This document shows, in pieces, positions 42,642-50,534 of a stretch of 64,000 bases of DNA (positions are counted from its first letter, which is position 1; the number at the start of each line of letters is the position of its first letter). Under the pieces are notes generated by a model that ran no database searches, was not told the DNA's origin, and saw only the letters and a program-made list of their open reading frames with translations. Position numbers and translations under genes: made by a program. The stretch spans positions 806,001 through 870,000 of the forward strand of contig CP085323.1 in the NCBI GenBank assembly GCA_022870745.1. Direction: 5' to 3'. Origin of the DNA: Silvibacterium acidisoli (GTDB taxonomy: Bacteria > Acidobacteriota > Terriglobia > Terriglobales > Acidobacteriaceae).

Positions 42642-44044
42642 GCAGGCAGAACCTCGTATTCGAACAGCACTTCTTCTTCCGATTCCGCTTCGAGCAGCAT
42701 GGGCGTGTCTTCCTCTTCGGGAAGGCAGCGCGAGTAAGCAAAGGTCATTGCGATGACGATCCACAACATGTATCCGTTCTGCCCCCACGAATACATTCCT
42801 ACGCTGTACATCTGGAAATAGAAGACGACTAGATTCACAAAAAATAAGAGGCTTAGCTCGCCTTCAGGACGTGGGAGCTTCCTGGAGTCACGAAACGCGC
42901 GCCAGAGGGGACGGAAGAGGAGCATGATCATGACCGACAGCCCCACAAAGCCGGTCTCGATCATCAATTCTGCCCAGGAACTGTCGCAACTCAGGAAGAG
43001 ATGAGGCTTTCCAAGAAAATCACCTTCGAGCTGGAGATCATAAAAAGTTTCGAGACCGTAACCCCAGAGCGCACGAGATGGCGTCTCCAGCAACTTTTCT
43101 CTAACTGCATGTTGCAGTGCATAACGATATTGATACGAGGTCCCCGTGCTCGTATTCATATCGAAGGAGTTGTCATATATCCCCTTGACTGTGTCCCAGA
43201 TTCCCGGACGAATGATCACCGCAGCAACAGACAGCAAGATGATTGCAAAAATGTACCGCCTGATCTTTCCTCGCGATAATAGTGCGAGCAGCAGGCAACT
43301 CAGTATTACGTCGAGCCAGGGGCCTCGGCTGCTGGTTTTATAGATATTCAGGAACATGAGAAAAAGCCCAATCCAAAGCAGCCTGCGGGTCCATCGCTTC
43401 TCCGTCACAGTCAGAAGATAGAGATCCATCGTGATCGCCATGGATAGAGCAGCGCCAAACAGGATGGGATGGTCAAAGGTAGACTGCACCCTGACTTCCC
43501 TGTCGGTCTCGGCGTTCATATCGAAGTGGTGCCCGGTTTTTGGGAAGTACTCGAGGACATTGTCGGCGCCATAAGCCTCGAAGGCACCGAAAGAGGAACA
43601 GACGATCAGGGCAAGCACCATAGCAAACAGGATCCTGCGAATTGTTTCCCGCCTGGTGAGCGTCTTCCAGTACACGAAATAAAGGATGTAATATTCGGCG
43701 ATGACCGAAGCAGCCTTCTTGATGCTCATCACCACCTCTACAGAATTCGCTGTGGAAAGAGCACACCATGCGATATGGACGGCGATGAGGAACTTGAGCG
43801 GCATCGGCATTTCCACATTCGACTCGAGCTGCCGGCGGCCAACAGATAGATAGAGGACGAGCAGGATCATAATCACAAGCCGCTGCGTTGTGAGCTCGCA
43901 AAAGCCCAGAGGAATGCTCGACTCTAGCGGTACAGCAACCATGATGAAAGCAGCAAGCGGCAAAGCAGCTTCGAGCCCAGAGGCGATCGCGACCCGGGTG
44001 AGAGCGATGATAACGATGAGATCGATCAGAAGAACTAAAACCAC
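42638..44044 (-). CDS. O-antigen ligase/Wzy-type polymerase family membrane protein
   Basis: A 468-residue protein with about ten to twelve membrane helices and a large periplasmic loop between roughly residues 285 and 375. IYKTSSRGPWLDVILS near residue 235 is the SRG(P)-type motif of the O-antigen ligase/polymerase family, and ETPSRALWGYGLETF belongs to the loop. The tail is unusually acidic (PEEEDTPMLLEAESEEE). In this Wzx-dependent cluster the natural role is polymerisation of the repeat unit. Ligase function would require a lipid A core acceptor and is less likely here. Its end overlaps the deacetylase-like gene by four bases. Confidence 0.82.
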   Translation of the reverse strand: MVLVLLIDLIVIIALTRVAIASGLEAALPLAAFIMVAVPLESSIPLGFCELTTQRLVIMILLVLYLSVGRRQLESNVEMPMPLKFLIAVHIAWCALSTANSVEVVMSIKKAASVIAEYYILYFVYWKTLTRRETIRRILFAMVLALIVCSSFGAFEAYGADNVLEYFPKTGHHFDMNAETDREVRVQSTFDHPILFGAALSMAITMDLYLLTVTEKRWTRRLLWIGLFLMFLNIYKTSSRGPWLDVILSCLLLALLSRGKIRRYIFAIILLSVAAVIIRPGIWDTVKGIYDNSFDMNTSTGTSYQYRYALQHAVREKLLETPSRALWGYGLETFYDLQLEGDFLGKPHLFLSCDSSWAELMIETGFVGLSVMIMLLFRPLWRAFRDSRKLPRPEGELSLLFFVNLVVFYFQMYSVGMYSWGQNGYMLWIVIAMTFAYSRCLPEEEDTPMLLEAESEEEVLFEYEVLPA

Positions 44045-44062
44045 GTTTCACTCACTCCCGAG

Positions 44063-44974
44063 CTACATGTGCAGACTGTTACGGCTGGGGATTATGGTTT
44101 GTGTTGACATACGGGAGCGCAGCATCCTGGGTAGACATGCGCTGAGCAATCGAGATAACTGCTGACTCCGCCTTGCGTGACGGAATGCGGCCGAGGTTGG
44201 ACGCGGATCCTTGCGGATGTATGCGGTACTTACACCTAAGGCAAAGCTCCATGCATTCAAAGGGTTTTGAATCGCAATTTTGAGAACCTTCAATACGATA
44301 AAGACAGGATGACTCCAAGTCAGGTACTCGGCTCTTCCCCGCTCACGATAGATGCGCGCAGCGCGGATGCCCACTCCCGTGGGCCTTCGGTGGATCACCG
44401 ATATGTCGGCAAAGCTGCGGGTTTTCCAGCCAGACGTCCATGCCCATACCTCATCGGTCGTGTCCCACCCTATCTCTGTCCCCAGGCCGCCTAACTCGGC
44501 AAAACATGCCCGCCGATACATTTTGACGGCACCCCGGACGTGATACTCCGGGGCCTTTTCTGCAATGCGCCTACCGTTCTTTTCCACGTAAAGACAACCG
44601 CCGGCAATCCCCAATGCGGGGTCGCGATCGAACTCCTGCAGAATTCGCGCAAAGTAGTCAGGTTCAAAGAGCAGATCCGCGTCAAAGCGTGCGATGTAAT
44701 CGAAGTCAGCAGGATTGATCTTCGCAAGGGCGACAACTATCGCTCCTTCACCGCCCGGCTTTCGCTCACTCCGTGCAGGCAGCCGTAAAAGCTCGATGAA
44801 TGGAAAACGCCCGCAATAATCCTGCACGATATCCGGGGTATTATCAGTGGACCCGTCATCAACAATGACCCAGACCTCGGGCCGGATTTGCTGATCGAGG
44901 ATGGATTCAATCATCCCCCTGATGAACTTCTCTTCATCCTTGAGCGGAGTGACAAGAGCGATTCTTGGATTCAT
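44063..44974 (-). CDS. Family 2 glycosyltransferase
   Basis: A 303-residue GT-A enzyme opening with RIALVTPLKDEEKFIRGMIESILDQ and the nucleotide-sugar motif VIVDDGSTDNTPDIV. DYIARFDADLLFEPDYF carries the DxD metal motif. GAVKMYRRACFAELGGL and GWDTTDEVWAWTSGWKTRSF provide the acceptor-side ED-like segment. A weak C-terminal hydrophobic stretch may bind the membrane. The donor and acceptor sugars cannot be read from sequence. It is 18 bases upstream of the polymerase gene. Confidence 0.87.
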   Translation of the reverse strand: MNPRIALVTPLKDEEKFIRGMIESILDQQIRPEVWVIVDDGSTDNTPDIVQDYCGRFPFIELLRLPARSERKPGGEGAIVVALAKINPADFDYIARFDADLLFEPDYFARILQEFDRDPALGIAGGCLYVEKNGRRIAEKAPEYHVRGAVKMYRRACFAELGGLGTEIGWDTTDEVWAWTSGWKTRSFADISVIHRRPTGVGIRAARIYRERGRAEYLTWSHPVFIVLKVLKIAIQNPLNAWSFALGVSTAYIRKDPRPTSAAFRHARRSQQLSRLLSACLPRMLRSRMSTQTIIPSRNSLHM

Positions 44975-45030
44975 TGAGAAGCTCCTCTACTGTATGACGC
45001 TGGATAGCCAGGCACGTCGATGGTTCTCTG

Positions 45031-45987
45031 CTATCTGCTGGAGGCGGTATTGAGTCCGACCGCCCATCGAAAGATATGCAGCCATTTTTCAAGGCTGAAG
45101 TTTCGAGCAACGGCCCGATTCGCAAGGCTGCGGAAGGGCATCGTGCAAACGATAATCAGCACGCGAATCCCTGCAGCCAGGGCCATGCTGCATCGATAAC
45201 ATGCGGAGTAAAGATGTCCCCTGGTCGCACGGAAATATTGGAGGGTCGCTTGCTGCTGCCGTAGATTTGCGAAGTAGCGGCCCTGCACCGCAGAGCTTTT
45301 TCCTCCGTGGTGAACTACTTCGCAATCGTTGAGATAGAGAAGAGAGAATCCTGCCTGAGAGATTCTTTGGCAGAGATCGATGTCCTCAACGTACATGAAA
45401 TACTGCGAGTCAAACCCCTTTACGACTGACCATGCTTCTCGTGTCACCATTAGGCAAGCTCCGGAGATAGCATCCACATGACTGGGCTCGCGGGAGTCGG
45501 CGAAGAGCACCGCGATACCCCACAGCTTGGAGTTGGGCCACTTTCTGCGAAGAAACTCCGAGTCAAGAAGCTGGTTGAGAATGGTGGGATAGGCCTGGAC
45601 GGAGCTCATCTGAAGAGAGCCATCGCTGTTCAACAATCTGACGCCAACCGCCCCGACATTGCTCCGAGATTCGGCAGCTTCGATCATGCGGGAGAATACA
45701 TCGTCGTGGATTTCTGTATCGGGATTGAGAAACAGGAGCGCTCTTCCCTTAGACAGATCCGCGCCCAGGTTGCATGCCCTGGCGAATCCGATGTTCTGGT
45801 CGCTGCAATGCAGGATCACTTGGGGGAATGAACTGTGCACAAGTTCGCTGCAGCTGTTATCCCGGGAACAGTTGTCGATCACGATTACTTCAAACGTGAG
45901 CTTCGCAGTCTCACGGTAGATGGACAAGAGACACTGACGAAGGTAGTCCGTTGAATTCCAATTTACGATGATGATTGATAGATCCAT
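45031..45987 (-). CDS. Family 2 glycosyltransferase (rhamnosyltransferase-like)
   Basis: The ATG at 45987 gives the typical opening MDLSIIIVNWNSTDYLRQCL. An ATG at 46041, coupled to the upstream gene by a TGATG overlap, would add 18 residues that look non-conserved. The 318-residue enzyme carries VIVIDNCSRDNSCS, IGFARACNLGADLSKGRALLFLNPDTE with the DxD motif, and GFDSQYFMYVEDIDLCQRI. This branch contains many rhamnosyltransferases. A hydrophobic helix near the C-terminus (ALAAGIRVLIIVCTM) may anchor it. Confidence 0.85.
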   Translation of the reverse strand: MDLSIIIVNWNSTDYLRQCLLSIYRETAKLTFEVIVIDNCSRDNSCSELVHSSFPQVILHCSDQNIGFARACNLGADLSKGRALLFLNPDTEIHDDVFSRMIEAAESRSNVGAVGVRLLNSDGSLQMSSVQAYPTILNQLLDSEFLRRKWPNSKLWGIAVLFADSREPSHVDAISGACLMVTREAWSVVKGFDSQYFMYVEDIDLCQRISQAGFSLLYLNDCEVVHHGGKSSAVQGRYFANLRQQQATLQYFRATRGHLYSACYRCSMALAAGIRVLIIVCTMPFRSLANRAVARNFSLEKWLHIFRWAVGLNTASSR

Positions 45988-46040
45988 CTCGTTCGCCTGT
46001 TCGCACCCGTTCGAAGTTGTATCAAGTCTGAGTCCCGGCA

Positions 46041-46919
46041 TCAGGCCTGGCCTGCGATTACAGCGCGGCTCTTTTTGATGGACAACCTGCCAAGCCGTTT
46101 GTAGATTGCCTGGGGACCGCGGATCCAGTCATATGCACCTTCCAACTTTGCCTTAAACAACCTGAGATCATCATGCTGATTCATGGGCAGGCGGGGTAGG
46201 AAATACTGATCGCAGGAGCGCGCGCCGCGACCAACGATGGTTGTCAGGCCGTATGTGTAGCCGGCTTGCTGTACAGAGTGACGCAGGCTACTGCGAAAGG
46301 ACGGATCCTCTTCAGGAAATGCGTAAGGATAACTGATTGTTCTAACAGGCCGGCCAAGCTTATCCTCGATCGTCCATTTCGACTGCTCCAGTTCGCGACG
46401 CACGTTTGCTTCAGAAAGTGAATGAAGCTTGGGATGGCTTACGGTATGCGATCCTACATCGATTCCTGACTGCGCCGCTTCTCTTATCTCCGGCCATGTC
46501 ATGAATTTTGTATTGCCGAAGTGGTGGGGATGCCCGTCTGCGATACCTGTAACGACGAACAGGGTGGCGTTGAGGCCGCACTTCTGCAGAATGGGCATCG
46601 CTTCAGTGTAGAAATCCCTGCAGCCATCATCAAAGGTAATGACTACCGTTCGCGAGCACTCGTTGCCATCAGCCAGCATTTGCAACGCGACCGGGACACT
46701 TAACGCCCTGTAACCCTGGTCTCGAAGGTACTGCATGTGCGAAGCGAATACAGCGGCAGAGGTGCTTGTCTCAAAGTAGGGATGACGATCTCCGAGTTGA
46801 TCAGAAATCCCGTGGTACATAAGCATAGGGATTCTCGCAGAGATATTTACGCGGAAAGCGCGATGTAGTGGCTCAACGACATTTATAGTCAAGAGCCGGT
46901 CTGCACGAACATCAGGCAT
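46041..46919 (-). CDS. NodB-type polysaccharide deacetylase
   Basis: The ATG at 46919 is preferred over a TTG nine bases upstream that would leave no room for a ribosome site. The 292-residue protein has a full CE4 domain: MLMYHGISD, VITFDDGCRDFYTEA (motif 1, catalytic base and metal Asp), DVGSHTVSHPKL (motif 2, two metal His), TISYPYAFPEED (motif 3). It removes N-acetyl groups from GlcNAc-type residues. No clear signal peptide is visible, so it may act on the lipid-linked intermediate at the cytoplasmic face. It lies between two glycosyltransferase genes. Confidence 0.88.
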   Translation of the reverse strand: MPDVRADRLLTINVVEPLHRAFRVNISARIPMLMYHGISDQLGDRHPYFETSTSAAVFASHMQYLRDQGYRALSVPVALQMLADGNECSRTVVITFDDGCRDFYTEAMPILQKCGLNATLFVVTGIADGHPHHFGNTKFMTWPEIREAAQSGIDVGSHTVSHPKLHSLSEANVRRELEQSKWTIEDKLGRPVRTISYPYAFPEEDPSFRSSLRHSVQQAGYTYGLTTIVGRGARSCDQYFLPRLPMNQHDDLRLFKAKLEGAYDWIRGPQAIYKRLGRLSIKKSRAVIAGQA

Positions 46920-46937
46920 CGGGGCCAATTCCTAGGG

Positions 46938-48140
46938 TTATGACGTGACGCCGGCTTCCTTGGAAACCAGGCCTGCAGGGCTGGAAAGGTTATCGATCAA
47001 CTGGAGATAGATTTTCTGCTTCTGTGCCCATCCGTTTGAGCGCATGTATGCCAGGGCATTTTGCGCCAGTAACTTTCTAAGTTCGGGATCATGGCGAAGC
47101 TGGCGGATCGCCACCGCAAGATCCCGCGGGTCTTCCGAAGTGAAGAAACGCACACGCGATGCATCGTGATAGAAGGTGTCTACCCTGGTCCTCGATGCGA
47201 TGACGGGAACGCCTATGGCCATGAACTCCATAATCTTGGTGCTCATGGCTTCGTTTCCAAAATCTGAGCTGGCCTTCTTCGGCACCACCGCGACATCAGA
47301 CAGCGCCATGATGTCTGCAATCTGATCGCATGGCAGAAAATCATGGAATATAACCACTCCGCCCAAGCCTAGGCTTTCACTTAAGACCATGAGCGAAGGC
47401 TTGCTGGGGCCTTCACCGTAGATGTGAAATTCCAATTCTGGCATCTCCGCTTTGAGCAACGCCATTGCATGGACCGCCACATCTACGCCCTGGTGCGCAT
47501 TGAGGGTTCCAGGGTATGTAATGCGAAACTTATTCGGATCGGTGACGACATCCCGGGGAAAGAACAGCTCATCGTCGGGATAGTTGATGATCGTGGTGCA
47601 TTGGTCTTTCTCAACCGATCGATTGACGAGGCGAGGCTGCCAGAGGTCGTTTGCGATTATCACGTGATCGGAAAACCATGCTGAAGCTCGCTCAGCGAGA
47701 AGCATGGCACGATATTTCAACGACTGCTTGGGAACGCCGAACTTGCTTGCGAAGAACTCCGGCAGGATGTCGTGGATGTCCAGGATGACCCTGGCGCCGA
47801 AGATTTTGGGAACTATCGCCGCGAAAACGAGGACATCTGGCACAGAATGTACGTGAATGACGTCGTAAGCCTTATCGAAGTAGCGCGCCGTCAGAGCGAA
47901 GAATGAGACTGCCATAAATCGCATGATGCGAGCCGCGTATTTCAGGGCACCTCGCTCATTTCTTTCTCGTCCCTGCACGCGATACACGTTGACTCCATCG
48001 ATCACTTCGAAAGCAGGCGCGCCGCTTCGTCGTAACGCAATGACATCCACCGTGTCACCACGCTCTCTCAGAGACTTCGCATAACGAAGGATGCGCATGT
48101 CACTTTCGTAAAAGGAGTACGCAAGCATGCATACCTTCAT
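46938..48140 (-). CDS. Family 4 glycosyltransferase (GT-B fold)
   Basis: A 400-residue enzyme. The N-terminal half has VCMLAYSFYESDMRILRYAKSL and DVIHVHSVPDVLVFAAIVPKIFGARVILDIHD; the C-terminal half has RITYPGTLNAHQGVDVAVHAM, FHIYGEGPSKPSL and the donor-binding EAMSTKIMEFMAIGVPVIASR. These are GT4 landmarks, with the conserved E-x7-E element. The enzyme adds one sugar to the lipid-linked repeat unit with retention of configuration. Its ribosome site is GAGGG. It is separated by 52 bases from the upstream ferredoxin-type gene. Confidence 0.9.
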   Translation of the reverse strand: MKVCMLAYSFYESDMRILRYAKSLRERGDTVDVIALRRSGAPAFEVIDGVNVYRVQGRERNERGALKYAARIMRFMAVSFFALTARYFDKAYDVIHVHSVPDVLVFAAIVPKIFGARVILDIHDILPEFFASKFGVPKQSLKYRAMLLAERASAWFSDHVIIANDLWQPRLVNRSVEKDQCTTIINYPDDELFFPRDVVTDPNKFRITYPGTLNAHQGVDVAVHAMALLKAEMPELEFHIYGEGPSKPSLMVLSESLGLGGVVIFHDFLPCDQIADIMALSDVAVVPKKASSDFGNEAMSTKIMEFMAIGVPVIASRTRVDTFYHDASRVRFFTSEDPRDLAVAIRQLRHDPELRKLLAQNALAYMRSNGWAQKQKIYLQLIDNLSSPAGLVSKEAGVTS

Positions 48141-48192
48141 CTCAAGCCCTCTTCATACGTAATGAGATTTGACTCAAATAGAACTGCTGATT

Positions 48193-49443
48193 TCACGATT
48201 GGGCGGTGAGCCCGGCTTTTGGACGCCGTACATACAACCGGCGTTTGACGATTCTTCTTGCTGTTCCGAGAAGGGTTCGCAACTTCACCCGAAACGGAAG
48301 CTGCAGCCAGCTATGCAGGAGTGAGAAACCTTTGAAGTCAGGGTAAGGAATGCCAAATATTCTCAACGCCGCGAGGCGGCCGAACAACTCCCTGCGCCTT
48401 TGCAACAGGTTTACCTGCGCAGACATTACATGGCTCGCCTCGGCGGGCCAGAGCACGACGTATCCGGCTGCGATGGCATCTCTCAGAATTCTCTTCCCTC
48501 TAGCTGTGCGTACGATAACGAGCGACAGGCCGGGATTTTCCTTGCCACCTTTGTCATGCCAGGCGTCCCCACATGAGATGTCCGCCATTCTTCCCAAGCC
48601 ATCGGGGCAGAGGTTGCAACGGAGAGGCCGATACTTTGTGAGCGCACCCCATGATTCTTCGTAGGACAAAGACGCCTCCGCAGGCGCGCTGCCGTATTGC
48701 ACGCTGAATCTGCCGGGCCATCCGTTGCCCCTATAACGGAGGGACGTTATTTGAGATGGCAACACATTCAGGGATTGGGCTACTTCAAGCGTGCCCTGCG
48801 TGCTTGGAGTTCCAGCACAAAAAAAGGAAAGAACCAGACCCAGCTTTTTATCGAGACCAGGATTTTCTTTTCGCAAGGCCGAGACTGCAGCGACATCACA
48901 GGGCTTTCCTATGAAGACACACGGGCTCTCGCTTTCTTCCACCGCCTTCAGCCCTTCGCAGGGCGAGGCCGGGGAATAACGCGAACCAGCCCGCTCCAAT
49001 AGTTCTCGGCGGCTGCGGCTCTTTACTGTGCGGTTTTCCCAGGGCTTTTCTTTATCCGTTCCAGTGTGGAGGACAAAGTCCATGCCTTCGTACTCAAGGC
49101 AATAGAGCGACAACGCGGACAGGATTCCCCCGGAGGATGCCTTGAAGCGGATTGCGGGGTCGCTTGCATAGCCTTCCCATATCTCGAGCGCATTGCCAAA
49201 GGAGTGTTCGGCTTCCGTCGCCGGCGAAGGTGCGACTGCTGCAACGTCCACACTATACCCGGGACAGATGTCGAGACACTTCCTGCACTCTCCACAGCCG
49301 GGTGACTTGAAGACAGGACGAATTCCAGATGACTCGATGTTGACGAGCGTCACCGCACCTTTCGGACACGCGAAATAACACGCGCCGCAACCAGTGCAAA
49401 GATCCCACGCCACGACGTCCGCCAGGCTTCTGATCGCGGTCAT
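48193..49443 (-). CDS. F420-hydrogenase-beta-like ferredoxin-domain protein of the EPS cluster
   Basis: The ATG at 49443 overlaps the stop of the upstream glycosyltransferase gene. The 416-residue protein opens with two ferredoxin-type clusters (DLCTGCGACYFACPKGA and CGECRKCLDICPGY), followed by the coenzyme F420 hydrogenase/dehydrogenase beta-subunit domains: FKASSGGILSALSLYCLE, VFIGKPCDVAAVSAL and CNLCPDGLGRMADISCGDAWHD. The family occurs in exopolysaccharide clusters, often with pyruvyltransferases, where its reaction is not established. It could be a flavin/Fe-S reductase acting on a nucleotide sugar or a ketal precursor. All eight N-terminal cluster cysteines are present. Confidence 0.85.
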   Translation of the reverse strand: MTAIRSLADVVAWDLCTGCGACYFACPKGAVTLVNIESSGIRPVFKSPGCGECRKCLDICPGYSVDVAAVAPSPATEAEHSFGNALEIWEGYASDPAIRFKASSGGILSALSLYCLEYEGMDFVLHTGTDKEKPWENRTVKSRSRRELLERAGSRYSPASPCEGLKAVEESESPCVFIGKPCDVAAVSALRKENPGLDKKLGLVLSFFCAGTPSTQGTLEVAQSLNVLPSQITSLRYRGNGWPGRFSVQYGSAPAEASLSYEESWGALTKYRPLRCNLCPDGLGRMADISCGDAWHDKGGKENPGLSLVIVRTARGKRILRDAIAAGYVVLWPAEASHVMSAQVNLLQRRRELFGRLAALRIFGIPYPDFKGFSLLHSWLQLPFRVKLRTLLGTARRIVKRRLYVRRPKAGLTAQS

Positions 49444-50534
49444 TGCATCCTCCCCGCGGCTTCGGCGGCGATTGGAATACACCCTCTATCTCCGCCTTGC
49501 TCAAGCGAGGACGCGTATCTCTTATACCTCTCTGAAAGCAGAACGAACCGGTCTTTCTCCAGTGCAGCAACATCGGTGAATCGCTGTGCGGTCTGCGTCT
49601 GGACGGTGAATCCCTGCGGACGTCTCAGTACGTCGACAAACGCGCCATAGCTGCCGCTATTGTGAATGAATTGGTCTCGGTTCTGCATCGCGACCTCTAT
49701 CGCGTTCTCCGTCAGCTTGTAATGGAGAAGAATCGCAGACACATCCGCCAACCGGGCATCGTTCACCATGTGGACATGAGGAAATAGCGTTACAGCCTGC
49801 GGAAAAAAAAGGGGGTGTTTCGTGAGGAGGCAGTTGCTGCCATACAGGGTTCTGCGAATGCCGCCCCAGAACAACTCGGCGCCTGGGCTGTCCAAGGTGT
49901 TTCCTGCCCCATGCTCACGCGTTATTTCCGAAGTTGCGTAATCGGTTCGGGTAACACCCGAGATGTCATAGAACGGATAGAGCCGTTTGAGATCTCTTTG
50001 ACGCCCGGCGGACCCGGTCGGTGGTGCATCTGCAAACATATCAAGCATCTGAGCGAACACCGCCGTATATTGATTTGCATTCAGATAGGACAGAAACCCG
50101 CGCAGATCGATCGAACTCGAGAAGGGATAGTCGAAAAGTTCGTCGATGTCTGCGTCCAGACACCATCCGCCGGGACCGGACTGCTCGGCGAGATACATTT
50201 TGAAATACCTCTGATTCGAACTGACGGGCAGAGTCGATCTTGAAACGCTTGTGTTTTCGTAAGACATTGCGATAGGGACCGTCTGATCCGAGGAGCCGTT
50301 ATCGAGAAAGAAGATGTGCTCGACGCCCATTGCCTGGTAGTGCCGGATGAAGGCATCGATAAAATAGGCGCCATTCCTCACGACACACGTAACCACTGCC
50401 TGATCTTTCTTGAGCCGAACCGATCGTGGGCCGTGCAGATGGGTCAGACTTCGCCGCACACGGCTTCGCTGCAGGCTCCACTTCCACCCCGGCGGAATAG
50501 CAGAGTTCACGAGCTGCTTTGCAAAGCTCTTCAT
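49440..50534 (-). CDS. Glycosyltransferase-2-like protein (GT92-like architecture)
   Basis: The ATG at 50534 overlaps the upstream stop. The 364-residue protein has AVVTCVVRNGAYFIDAFIRHYQAMGVEHIFFLDNGSSDQT near residue 45 and GGWCLDADIDELFDYP, a DxD motif, as in the glycosyltransferase family 2 group 4 and GT92-type proteins. ALLHYKLTENA near the C-terminus is also typical. It probably adds a hexose to the repeat unit. No membrane segment is evident. The family is less well characterised than the other transferases here. Confidence 0.78.
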   Translation of the reverse strand: MKSFAKQLVNSAIPPGWKWSLQRSRVRRSLTHLHGPRSVRLKKDQAVVTCVVRNGAYFIDAFIRHYQAMGVEHIFFLDNGSSDQTVPIAMSYENTSVSRSTLPVSSNQRYFKMYLAEQSGPGGWCLDADIDELFDYPFSSSIDLRGFLSYLNANQYTAVFAQMLDMFADAPPTGSAGRQRDLKRLYPFYDISGVTRTDYATSEITREHGAGNTLDSPGAELFWGGIRRTLYGSNCLLTKHPLFFPQAVTLFPHVHMVNDARLADVSAILLHYKLTENAIEVAMQNRDQFIHNSGSYGAFVDVLRRPQGFTVQTQTAQRFTDVAALEKDRFVLLSERYKRYASSLEQGGDRGCIPIAAEAAGRMQ

